Below, one piece after another: positions 17,927-25,997 of a DNA stretch of 35,037 nt. This stretch comes from Lactobacillales bacterium (GTDB lineage: Bacteria > Bacillota > Bacilli > Lactobacillales > Streptococcaceae). The position numbers and the translations under genes were made by a program. The stretch is taken from assembly GCA_031288715.1 (NCBI GenBank), contig JAITQW010000018.1, forward strand, positions 1-35,037. Direction: 5' to 3'. Each line of letters begins with the position of its first letter. Within the stretch, counting starts at the first letter, position 1. The notes beneath the pieces were generated by a model. It was given only the letters and a program-made list of their open reading frames with translations, had not been told where the DNA came from and did not search any database.

Positions 17927-19600
17927 TCAACTTTTCTTACTATATTCCATAATTACTGGCAATATAACTGGTCTTCTATTCGTTTGCTCAAATAAGTAAC
18001 GAGCTAAATGATCTCGGACATCCTGCTTTACTTTTGCCCACTCAAAATTAGAAGATGCTAAATGATCTAATACCACTTTCTCCATAATTTTCTGACTCTC
18101 CTTCAAAATATCACCTGAAGTCTTAGCATATACAAATCCTCTAGAAGTCACTTGTGGGCTAGAAACAATAACTTGATCCCGACGGCTAATTGTCACCACC
18201 GCAAACAAAATCCCATCATCAGACAGTATCTTACGATCTCGCAAGACAATACTTCCAATATCTCCCACTCCAATTCCATCAATCATCACGTCTTCTGCAG
18301 AAATACCTTCTCTTTGTACAAAGTATCCTTCATTATATTCCAACACATCGCCTTTTTTTGTCAGATAAACATTCTTTTGATCAATCCCTACTTCGTACGC
18401 TAATCGAGCATGTGCCTCCAATTGACGATACTCTCCTTGAACAGGAATAAAACATTTTGGTTTCATCAAATTTAACATCATTTGTAGCTCTCGAGGATTT
18501 GCATGTCCTGAAACACACAAATTATCATTGATCATTTTTACTTCTCCACCTGAGCGATACACTAAATCTTCTGTTCGTACAACTAGTGTTTCCATCGCAA
18601 TCGAAGGTGTAGTTGTAATAAAAATTAAATCCCCATCCTTAATTTTAATATTCCTGTGATATCCACTTGCCATCTTTTGTAACGCTTTAATGGGCTCACC
18701 CATCCGGCCAGTCTCCAAAATTAATAAATTTTCATCTGGTATTTTTGAAAATTCTTTAATGGTAACCAACATGTTTTCATATGGCAATTGAATCTTCCCA
18801 AGTCTCATAGCTGTTCGAACAATTTTTTCCAAATCTTGTCCAGTAAGTAATACCTTGCGACCCAGAGTATACGCTGCGTTTAACACCTGCTGAATCCGGA
18901 TCAAATTACTAGCCACAGAAGCAACAATAATTCTTCCATCCCAGTAACGAATAGTTTCAGTAATTTCTTCTGCCACTTCTCGTTCACTTGCTGTTTGCAT
19001 CGGATTATTAGCATTTGAAGAAGTAGATAACAAGACCAATACTCCGGATGAACCAATTTCAGCCAACCGCAAAAAATCTGTACGATAAATTTCTTCATTT
19101 CCCTGATCGAATTTAAAGTCTCCAGTATAAACAATCGATCCTTCAGGAGTTTTCACAACAATTCCAAGAGATTCTGGAATCGTATGAGTAGTTTTAAAAA
19201 AGCTAATCGTAACATTAGATCCAAAATCAATCTCTGTTTTTTCATCGACTACATGAAAATCTTCAAATTTTTCTGATGCTGCATATTCAGATACAATTAA
19301 TTTAGCCAATTCCACAGTTAGCTCACTACCAAAAACAGGAACATTAACATCTGCCAAAAGATACGGTAACCCTCCAATTGCATCTGCATGTCCATGGGTT
19401 AAAAATACTCCAGCAACACGACTGGCATTTTCAATTAAGTAGTCAAATTCAGAAATCACTACATCTATTCCTAACATTTCATCCTCGGGATATTTCAATC
19501 CACAATCCAATACAAAAATATCCTCATCCACTTCAATAATGTACACATTTTTTCCATTTTCGCGCACACCACCTAGAGGAATGATTCTAATTTTACTCAT
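17927..19600 (-). CDS. rnjB: Ribonuclease J2 (RnjB)
   Basis: A 557-residue metallo-beta-lactamase/beta-CASP ribonuclease of mRNA decay and rRNA processing. The opening IRIIPLGGVRENGKN and DCGLKYPEDEMLGID, then TGDFKFDQ, the SGHANPRELQMML block and the C-terminal domain are all RNase J-like. The metal motif reads HGHADA (His69, His71, Asp73), so the last His of HxHxDH is Ala74, and the LLSDS motif reads LLSTS. Loss of these ligands is usual for RNase J2, the weakly active partner of J1, so I call rnjB rather than rnjA. The ATG has GGAGAGG upstream. In Bacillus the gene follows asd-dapG-dapA; here it follows asd and a dapA remnant. Confidence 0.9.
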   Translation of the reverse strand: MSKIRIIPLGGVRENGKNVYIIEVDEDIFVLDCGLKYPEDEMLGIDVVISEFDYLIENASRVAGVFLTHGHADAIGGLPYLLADVNVPVFGSELTVELAKLIVSEYAASEKFEDFHVVDEKTEIDFGSNVTISFFKTTHTIPESLGIVVKTPEGSIVYTGDFKFDQGNEEIYRTDFLRLAEIGSSGVLVLLSTSSNANNPMQTASEREVAEEITETIRYWDGRIIVASVASNLIRIQQVLNAAYTLGRKVLLTGQDLEKIVRTAMRLGKIQLPYENMLVTIKEFSKIPDENLLILETGRMGEPIKALQKMASGYHRNIKIKDGDLIFITTTPSIAMETLVVRTEDLVYRSGGEVKMINDNLCVSGHANPRELQMMLNLMKPKCFIPVQGEYRQLEAHARLAYEVGIDQKNVYLTKKGDVLEYNEGYFVQREGISAEDVMIDGIGVGDIGSIVLRDRKILSDDGILFAVVTISRRDQVIVSSPQVTSRGFVYAKTSGDILKESQKIMEKVVLDHLASSNFEWAKVKQDVRDHLARYLFEQTNRRPVILPVIMEYSKKS

Positions 19601-19634
19601 TCTTCTTACCTCTCCATCTCTTTTATAAGCTACT

Positions 19635-19764
19635 AATTCACAAAGCCTCTATTTATTTCATACAAATGAAATCACAAGTATTATTTGTCCCGATCTCAAC
19701 CATAATTGGTACACGTCGATCCACAAGCATCACGACTCTTTGAAACAATTCGATTTCTTCCTTT
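19635..19764 (-). pseudogene. dapA: dapA remnant (4-hydroxy-tetrahydrodipicolinate synthase fragment)
   Basis: On the minus strand, in a frame different from asd, the sequence reads [11 protein letters not shown], then [18 protein letters not shown] and CDFICMK, followed by a TAA stop and then IEAL and TGA. This matches the DapA segment around residues 55-100, typically EKLELFRRVVE..V.GRVPVIAGTGSNNT..xI..TK..EALG, with identities at most conserved positions. Everything before and after is missing and two in-frame stops interrupt it, so it cannot make an enzyme. Its place between asd and rnjB is where dapA stands in related genomes. The match was made from memory of the family, not by alignment software. 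Confidence 0.8.
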
Positions 19765-20815
19765 CTTTACCAATCCCTAATCTATGCAAACTTTCAGCAA
19801 TCTGTACAGAATTTAAGGCCGCACCTTTTAACAAATTATCCGAAACTACCCAACAATGAAAACCTTTTTCTTCGTCTAAATCTTTACGAATCCGACCAAC
19901 AAATGTTTCTTTCCTTCCAACAGAATTTACTGCTTGCGGGTATGTTTGTGTTTTTGGATCATCCTCTAAAATAACTCCTGAAGCTTTTTTCAAACAATAA
20001 CGAATTTCTTGAGGAGTTACACCAGACTTCTCAACTTCAAAATAAATTGCCTCCGAATGACCACTCAACACAGGAATTCGTACGCAAGTTGCAGAAACTT
20101 TCAAAGAATCATCTTCCATGATTTTCTTCGTTTCATTAATCATTTTCCATTCCTCATACGTATAATCTTCCTTTGCAAACACATCAATCTGTGGCAAAGC
20201 ATTAAACGCAATCGGAAAATGACGTTTATCACTAGTTACTGGTAAAATTTCTGCCACAACTTCTTTAGGAGAGACTCCCTCATTTAGTATCTCCATAAAT
20301 TCACGCTTAGCTTCAGCAATCGCCCTTGCTCCTGCACCGCTAATTGCTTGATAAGTTGAAACTAAAATTCTTGTCAAACCAAATGCCTTACGAATCGGCT
20401 CGAGCGCTACCATCATCTGAATCGTGGAGCAATTAGGACAAGCAACCACTCCTTTATGATTCATCAACGCAACTTCATTCACTTCTGGAACAACCAATGG
20501 AACATTGGGATCCATTCGAAAGTAAGAGGTATTATCCACGACTACTGTGCCATGTTTCACTGCTTCAGGCACAAACCTTTCTGAAATCCCTCCACCTGCT
20601 GAAAACAATGCCATATCAACGCCTAAGAAAGAATCAGCTGTTAATTCCTCTACAGCAACCTTTTCACCTTTAAATGTCAATTCTTTTCCTGCAGAACGTT
20701 TCGATGCAAGCAGTTTGACACGAGAAATTGGTAAAATTGATTCCTCAAGCATCTTTAGCATCTTCGTGCCAACCGCACCTGTCGCACCCACAACAGCAAT
20801 CACATATTCTGACAT
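19730..20815 (-). CDS. asd: Aspartate-semialdehyde dehydrogenase, with an altered C-terminal tail
   Basis: A 361-residue NADPH enzyme that makes aspartate semialdehyde for threonine, methionine and lysine/DAP synthesis. It has the nucleotide motif GATGAVG (10-16), catalytic Cys129 in ACPNCSTIQ, and the active-site His in [13 protein letters not shown] (about 245). I start at the ATG at 20815 (MSEYVIAVV); its ribosome binding site is weak. The family normally ends soon after [14 protein letters not shown]. Here about 12 more residues ([13 protein letters not shown]) are read out of frame from the dapA remnant, and the stop TGA (19730-19732) lies inside that remnant. The core looks intact, so the enzyme is probably functional. 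Confidence 0.93.
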   Translation of the reverse strand: MSEYVIAVVGATGAVGTKMLKMLEESILPISRVKLLASKRSAGKELTFKGEKVAVEELTADSFLGVDMALFSAGGGISERFVPEAVKHGTVVVDNTSYFRMDPNVPLVVPEVNEVALMNHKGVVACPNCSTIQMMVALEPIRKAFGLTRILVSTYQAISGAGARAIAEAKREFMEILNEGVSPKEVVAEILPVTSDKRHFPIAFNALPQIDVFAKEDYTYEEWKMINETKKIMEDDSLKVSATCVRIPVLSGHSEAIYFEVEKSGVTPQEIRYCLKKASGVILEDDPKTQTYPQAVNSVGRKETFVGRIRKDLDEEKGFHCWVVSDNLLKGAALNSVQIAESLHRLGIGKERKKSNCFKES

Positions 20816-20835
20816 AAAAATATACCGCTCATTTA

Positions 20836-20865
20836 TATAGCCTACTCTAAAGCTAATCAACTATA
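20836..20865. repeat. 30-bp dispersed element with TATAG/CTATA ends, copy 1
   Basis: On the minus strand this reads TATAGTTGATT, nine variable bases, then AGGCTATA. The plus strand at 23924-23952 has TATAGTTGATT...TGGCTATA, and 22114-22140 has a more diverged version. All three copies lie in leaders of genes. Inverted 5-base ends suggest a tiny palindromic repeat family; its role is unknown. Confidence 0.5.
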
Positions 20866-21004
20866 CATTTATAAAAATGAGCCATCCCCTTAAATCATTA
20901 ATTTTTTGATACCATTTATACTGCATACATTCTACGACATATACTTCCGCAGAGCAAATTAACTGTTCTACACGCATGTACCCACTTTCATGAGGTTTTC
21001 AGTA

Positions 21005-21031
21005 TGCGTCAATCTCATAAATATTGACACA
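21005..21031. promoter_or_regulatory. 27-base palindrome, possible operator
   Basis: Arms TGCGTCAAT and ATTGACACA (8 of 9 complementary) flank nine bases. It lies about 190 bases before the asd start and 200 before the plus-strand gene, so it could control either. The regulator is unknown. Confidence 0.35.
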
Positions 21032-21230
21032 TATCATTTTCTTTTTCATTCTTTTCAATACAACCTCTTTAAATTTTATACCTACCAAAGCTGAGAGTAT
21101 GTTACAAATAAATTGCAAAAATATACACCTGAAAGAGGAAATGTTATCGAACTTTAACGTCAAAAACTACAAAATGATAGTACAATGGGTGCAATAATAG
21201 TACAAGCAAAATCGGAAAGGAGCATTTATT

Positions 21231-21980
21231 ATGTTGATTGAAAATTTAACTATTTACTTAAATTCAGTCACACAAGCTATGCTTCTTAAAGGATTTTCAC
21301 TAAGTGACTTTTCACACTCCATTGAACACTATCCTCAAAATTTATTACTACTCGAATCTACAAATCCCACAGGAATCTATGAACCAACGATTCGCCTATG
21401 TACAATTTTAGGGCGCAATAATGTTGCTACATACTTTCAAAGCGCTCAACAAAATGAGCACCATCAAATAATAAAATGGATCGATTTTTCTGATCTTTCT
21501 TTATTGAAGGAGTTATCTGCATTGGAGCTTTCAGAGTTGCTCTATCTAAGCCATATGAAAAAACCGATTACTTCACCATTTTTTTACAAACTACAAAATC
21601 ATTTTATTTATTTCAACGATGAAATGAAATTTTCAAAAATTTACTATCGTTCACTTGATGAATTTTATCGCATGTTAGCTAGCAAAATTGTGCAACTTAC
21701 CTTTTTCAAAATAAATAACCGCACGCTTTTTCTTCGTAAAAAAATACTTATTGAAAAACCGACATTAGAGTTTCTAGAAAAAATGAAACCTCTCTTCGAA
21801 AAAGGAATCAAACTTGCATTTACCAAAGCTACCTTTACACGACACGTATTCGCATTACCAATCTACCTTAAAAATCCTCTGAATGAGGATGAAAGTACAG
21901 AACAAAAAAAATTGATTGCTTTAGCTGCTCATATCGTTTATCATTCTAAGGAGAAAACTTGGACTTTACAACATATCTAG
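21231..21980 (+). CDS. Hypothetical protein, 249 residues
   Basis: I do not recognise this family. The ATG follows AAAGGAG, and the reading frame has normal codon use for the window, so it should be expressed. The protein has no signal peptide or clear membrane helix. It is rich in Leu, Phe, Lys and aromatic residues, with a long hydrophobic/basic middle (FYRMLASKIVQLTFFKINNRTLFLRKK in two adjoining pieces, about 145-170). Cys is nearly absent (one, about residue 64). It stands alone: asd is divergent, and a TPP-riboswitch transcript begins about 20 bases after its stop. It has no neighbour that hints at a role. Confidence 0.7.
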   Translation: MLIENLTIYLNSVTQAMLLKGFSLSDFSHSIEHYPQNLLLLESTNPTGIYEPTIRLCTILGRNNVATYFQSAQQNEHHQIIKWIDFSDLSLLKELSALELSELLYLSHMKKPITSPFFYKLQNHFIYFNDEMKFSKIYYRSLDEFYRMLASKIVQLTFFKINNRTLFLRKKILIEKPTLEFLEKMKPLFEKGIKLAFTKATFTRHVFALPIYLKNPLNEDESTEQKKLIALAAHIVYHSKEKTWTLQHI

Positions 21981-22002
21981 CTTAGAAAATTATTTAAAAT
22001 TT

Positions 22003-22108
22003 CACAAGGGGTGCACTGTTTGGCTATTAAAATAATTAATAGCGCATTGCTGAGATCGTTTTGGAACCCTTATAACCTGATCTTGTTAATACAAGCGTAG
22101 GGACTGTG
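22003..22108 (+). ncRNA. TPP riboswitch aptamer (thi box)
   Basis: The conserved TPP aptamer elements appear in order: a 5' strand CACAAGGGG, the pyrimidine-sensor CTGAGAT (about 22050), GAACCCTTATAACCTGATC (about 22062-22080), GTTAATAC (22085-22092) and GCGTAGGGA (22095-22103), closed by CTGTG pairing with CACA of the 5' strand. It controls the thiT gene starting at 22327. Binding of thiamine pyrophosphate should lower thiT expression. The identification rests on the CTGAGA, ACCTGATC and GCGTAGGGA signature. Confidence 0.93.
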
Positions 22109-22113
22109 TAATA

Positions 22114-22140
22114 TAGTCAATTCATTCGAAAATATCCTAT
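22114..22140 (+). repeat. TATAG/CTAT dispersed element, diverged copy
   Basis: TATAGTCAATTCATTCGAAA followed by ATATCCTAT resembles the copy at 23924-23952 at about two thirds of positions. It lies just after the TPP aptamer, inside the thiT leader. Being diverged, it is the weakest member of the set. Confidence 0.35.
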
Positions 22141-22276
22141 TTTAAGTTTTTTTGCGAACTAACTCAACTCTTTCATTAATTTTCGAATTAATATAATATT
22201 TTAAAAATATTTTACTCTTAAAAACCCGCTTATTGACTCTTTGTTTGTTATTTTTAAAATAATTTGATGACTTGTT

Positions 22277-22320
22277 ATCCCCATTGTGAAATAAATCACA
22301 TTCTTTTATGAAAAGGGGAT
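22277..22320 (+). promoter_or_regulatory. Shine-Dalgarno-sequestering hairpin of the thiT riboswitch
   Basis: ATCCCC (22277-22282) is complementary to GGGGAT (22315-22320), which contains the thiT ribosome binding site AAGGGGA eight bases before the ATG. An inner helix TGTGA/TCACA (22285-22289/22296-22300) stacks within it. The segment CCCCATTGTGAA (22279-22290) can instead pair with TTCACAAGGGG (22001-22011) of the aptamer's 5' strand, with one bulged A. This suggests a translational switch: ligand-bound aptamer leaves the hairpin to hide the ribosome binding site, while free leader opens it. It was deduced from base pairing only. Confidence 0.6.
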
Positions 22321-22326
22321 TTTTAT

Positions 22327-22878
22327 ATGTCAAGAAATTTTTTACTTTATCTAGAAATCGCAATAACTACTACAATGTCTTTCGTACTTTCCTGTACACC
22401 ACTCCAATTATTCAATAGTGCGCTAGATCTTTCATTAGGGTTTATTCCAATTGCTATTTTATCTATCCGTCGAGGAATCCTTCCTGCGTTCTGTGCAGGA
22501 ACACTCTGGGGAATATTATCTATATTGATAGGGAAAGCTTACTTTTTAACCACTACACAAGTACTGATCGAGTACCCAATAGCCTTTGCTTTTGGTAGCT
22601 TGCTAGGGTTATTCTCTCTTAAAATCAAAACTAAACCCTGCCCCATTTTTTGGATTGTCCTTGCATCTTTTGTAGGATCTGTCGCCCGTTGGTCATGGCA
22701 TTTTATTGCGGGTGTTATTTTTTGGGGAAGCTATGCTCCAAAAGGATGGAATCCTTATACCTATAGTTTCATAATGAATGGTACAAGTTGCTTCATAAAT
22801 GCTATAATGCTGAGTATCATTTTAATTATTTTCGTGAAAAAATCAAAGTTTATCTTAATGTCTGTTGACAATTTTTAG
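22327..22878 (+). CDS. thiT: Thiamine-specific ECF transporter S component ThiT
   Basis: A 183-residue membrane protein with six helices, the substrate-binding subunit that works with the shared EcfA-A'-T module encoded elsewhere. Thiamine-contact residues recalled from the Lactococcus ThiT structure are matched: Trp61, Tyr72, Glu82-Tyr83 in LIEYPIAFA, His125 in RWSWHFIAG, Trp133, Tyr146 and Asn151 in PYTYSFIMNG. I do not see the equivalent of its first Trp in the loop near residue 32. The TPP riboswitch upstream confirms the substrate. The last codons (SVDNF and the stop TAG) fall in or next to a dispersed repeat, so the native C-terminus may have been altered. Confidence 0.93.
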   Translation: MSRNFLLYLEIAITTTMSFVLSCTPLQLFNSALDLSLGFIPIAILSIRRGILPAFCAGTLWGILSILIGKAYFLTTTQVLIEYPIAFAFGSLLGLFSLKIKTKPCPIFWIVLASFVGSVARWSWHFIAGVIFWGSYAPKGWNPYTYSFIMNGTSCFINAIMLSIILIIFVKKSKFILMSVDNF

Positions 22879-22920
22879 TGAAATAAATTTTTGAGCTCCA
22901 AAAACTTAGACAAAGCTTAA
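22875..22920 (+). repeat. TAGTGAAAT dispersed element, copy at the thiT 3' end
   Basis: The sequence starts at the thiT stop codon (TTTTTAGTGAAATAAATTTT), then GAGCTCCAAAAAC, and ends CTTAGACAAAGCTTAA. It resembles 4013-4059 and 7381-7411. It occupies most of the space before the ferredoxin gene. Confidence 0.55.
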
Positions 22921-22978
22921 TATATTTAATCAAACTAAATTATATTTTGATCTATTCTTATAAAGGAGCTTTCTGTCC

Positions 22979-23191
22979 ATGACAACTATCTTTATATATC
23001 CTGATCGCTGTATAGCCTGCGGACTATGCAATATCTATAATCCAGAGATTTTTAATTACCACGATACTGGGATAATAAAATTTACAACCACATCACAAAA
23101 TCAACTTATTATCGAAAAAAAGCACACTGAAAAAGTATTATTTATTTCTCACAAGTGTCCTGCGCATGCTATTATTTTGAAGGAAGCATAA
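22979..23191 (+). CDS. Ferredoxin, single 4Fe-4S cluster
   Basis: A 70-residue small iron-sulfur electron carrier. Cys11, Cys14 and Cys17 in CIACGLC and Cys60 followed by Pro (HKCPAHAI) form the C-x2-C-x2-C...CP pattern that binds one [4Fe-4S] cluster, as in the monocluster ferredoxins of Bacillus type. AAAGGAG lies ten bases before the ATG. Its redox partner is not in the window. It is separated from thiT by a 100-base repeat-containing gap and converges with the phosphatase gene five bases away. Confidence 0.85.
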   Translation: MTTIFIYPDRCIACGLCNIYNPEIFNYHDTGIIKFTTTSQNQLIIEKKHTEKVLFISHKCPAHAIILKEA

Positions 23192-23196
23192 ACTCA

Positions 23197-23904
23197 TCAC
23201 AAACGATTTAAAATTTCTTGACCTTTCTTTTGATAACTCATGTCTCCTGCTTTTACTAATTTAAATCCTTCACTTTTATCATATTCAACAAGCGTCACAC
23301 TTCCGTTATCAATATGGCCTCTTTGATTTTCTTGTGCATGAATCAACGAGCAAAATGTCCCAATGGTCATTCCATGAGAAACAACCAACACATTTCCTCC
23401 TCCTCCTTGATTTGCAACCGCTTGAACACAGTTTTCAAACCCTGTTAAAATTCTTTCACTAATAACCGACCAAGGCTGAGCCCATCCTGCGGTATCTATT
23501 TCAATTAATCCGTCAGCAATTTCTTGATACGTCAAATTCTTCAAATCTTTTGCATTTTTATACGCATCAGTACGTGGCAAAATACCATCAAAAAGCACTC
23601 CTTCATATCCACCGTCCAATGAACCAAAACACCACTCACGAATTCTTTTATCTTTCTGATAAGGAATGGTTGGATTACCCAACTCTTCCAATAAAATATC
23701 CATCGTTAATATTGTTCGCCCACTATCTGAAGAAAAAGCAGCATTAAATTCTATACCTCTTTCGACAAAGCCAACTCCCAATTCTCGAATCCCATCTTCA
23801 CCTTTTTTAGTTAACGGAGTGTCCGACCAACCTTGTGCACGACCAATCGTGTTAAACATCGTCAGACCATGACGAACAATGTACAGCATCGTTTTTTCAG
23901 ACAT
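23197..23904 (-). CDS. Histidine phosphatase family protein (phosphoglycerate-mutase-like)
   Basis: A 235-residue protein of the histidine phosphatase superfamily. The phospho-acceptor motif RHG (residues 11-13), the second catalytic Arg in SDSGRT, the acid in IREWCFGSLDGG and the second catalytic His in VVSHGMTIGTF (about 175) are all present. Its length and the extra segments suggest a broad-specificity phosphatase rather than glycolytic phosphoglycerate mutase; the substrate is unknown. The ATG follows GGAAGGAGG. A TATAG/CTATA element lies directly upstream, and TTGTGG - 17 bases - TAGTAT may be its promoter. Confidence 0.88.
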   Translation of the reverse strand: MSEKTMLYIVRHGLTMFNTIGRAQGWSDTPLTKKGEDGIRELGVGFVERGIEFNAAFSSDSGRTILTMDILLEELGNPTIPYQKDKRIREWCFGSLDGGYEGVLFDGILPRTDAYKNAKDLKNLTYQEIADGLIEIDTAGWAQPWSVISERILTGFENCVQAVANQGGGGNVLVVSHGMTIGTFCSLIHAQENQRGHIDNGSVTLVEYDKSEGFKLVKAGDMSYQKKGQEILNRL

Positions 23905-23923
23905 TCTATTTCCTCCTTCCTTT

Positions 23924-23952
23924 TATAGTTGATTCATTTGAAAATGGCTATA
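23924..23952. repeat. 29-bp dispersed element with TATAG/CTATA ends, copy 2
   Basis: TATAGTTGATTCATTTGAAA then ATGGCTATA on the plus strand. It corresponds to the minus strand at 20836-20865: identical 11-base left end and GGCTATA right end. It lies 20 bases before the phosphatase gene start, within its leader. Confidence 0.5.
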
Positions 23953-24042
23953 CTATTCTAACCATTGTAATACCACAAACAAAAAATTAAAATTTTTTTC
24001 TTAAGTTTTATTAACTATTGTATTCGATTATGATAAATTAAA

Positions 24043-25338
<1,296 letters not shown>

Positions 25339-25375
25339 TTATCCTACTCTCTTAGTCTAAATATTCCTTTTAAGC

Positions 25376-25600
25376 TTACTTTTTACTCCCTTGCTTTTGC
25401 ATCTGACGCAAAATCTGTTGAATCTTTGCTTCTGATGGTTTTTGCCCCATAGATGACATCATAATTCGCAACATTTCTTCATTTACAGGAGGATTTTCTT
25501 CAAAATATTTTTTTGTATATTGACGAGCAAGAAAAAAGCCTAGCAGCATACCCGCTAAAAGTGCCACAATAATTAATACAATTGCTAAAGCTATGTTCAT
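25376..25600 (-). CDS. yneF: YneF family small membrane protein (UPF0154)
   Basis: A 74-residue protein with one N-terminal membrane helix (IALAIVLIIVALLAGMLLGFFLA, about residues 3-25), followed by the conserved cytoplasmic part: RQYTKKYFEENPPVNEEMLR, MMSSMGQKPSE and KIQQILRQM. It matches the UPF0154 family in length and pattern; its function is unknown. I chose the ATG at 25600 because AGGAGA lies nine bases upstream; a longer frame adds 17 unrelated residues. It lies 40 bases upstream of purA, so they may be co-transcribed. Confidence 0.92.
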   Translation of the reverse strand: MNIALAIVLIIVALLAGMLLGFFLARQYTKKYFEENPPVNEEMLRIMMSSMGQKPSEAKIQQILRQMQKQGSKK

Positions 25601-25747
25601 TACAAATTCTCCTTTTCTACTGGATTTTCCATACTTTTCCAGTTTACACAAAAAAATAATATAGGTAAATGCAAAAAAATCAATTAGCTAACTATTTATA
25701 AATTGTAACGCAGAATTTGAAATTCTCGTTTGCGTAGGCACAATCTA

Positions 25748-25975
25748 AGAGTCTGTTAACAATCTCTCTATGGTGTCAGAAACCGAGAGGTACATCCTAC
25801 CTAAACTCTGCCACATTTCTCGTGTTTCGCGATTAAAAATCACTCACAGGAAAACCATTTGTCAATCGTTAAGGTAGTTCGCAATTTCGCCATTAGGTAG
25901 ATCGTTAACAATGTTTTTTGTGAATGATTTTTAATCATGAACAATGTTTTTTGTGAACGATTTTTAATCGTGAAG
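25748..25975. repeat. Composite repeat element, second locus (one 94-bp unit and two dyad units)
   Basis: It starts AGAGTCTGTTAACAATCTCT (25748-25767), the same end sequence as the composite element beside plsC. It contains a third copy of the 94-bp unit (25788-25881), followed by GCAATTTCGCCAT, also seen after 7688. Then come two inverted copies of the CGATTAAAAATCG dyad unit (25899-25939 and 25940-25975). It fills the yneF-helD spacer and ends about 20 bases from the helD stop codon. There is no coding capacity. Confidence 0.7.
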
Positions 25976-25997
25976 CAGGCTATAATATCACAAAAAA

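Larger units (their letters stand above)
20816..21230. other. Intergenic region between asd and the 249-residue gene
   Basis: 415 bases between divergent genes. They hold a dispersed repeat (20836-20865), a 27-base palindrome (21005-21031), and an unassigned minus-strand frame of 38 codons (20861-20977) with no family resemblance. I looked for a lysine riboswitch or T-box ahead of asd and saw no conserved core of either. A TACAAT near 21180 could be a -10 box for the plus-strand gene. Confidence 0.5.

Noticed and set aside
20816..21100. Lysine riboswitch or T-box leader ahead of asd.
   Set aside because: I found no lysine-riboswitch core and no GGTGG-type T-box sequence on the minus strand; only a palindrome and a short repeat are present.
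22142..22363. Minus-strand open frame of 73 codons across the thiT leader.
   Set aside because: It has AT-rich low-complexity composition, overlaps the riboswitch expression platform and the thiT start, and has no known relatives that I can recall.
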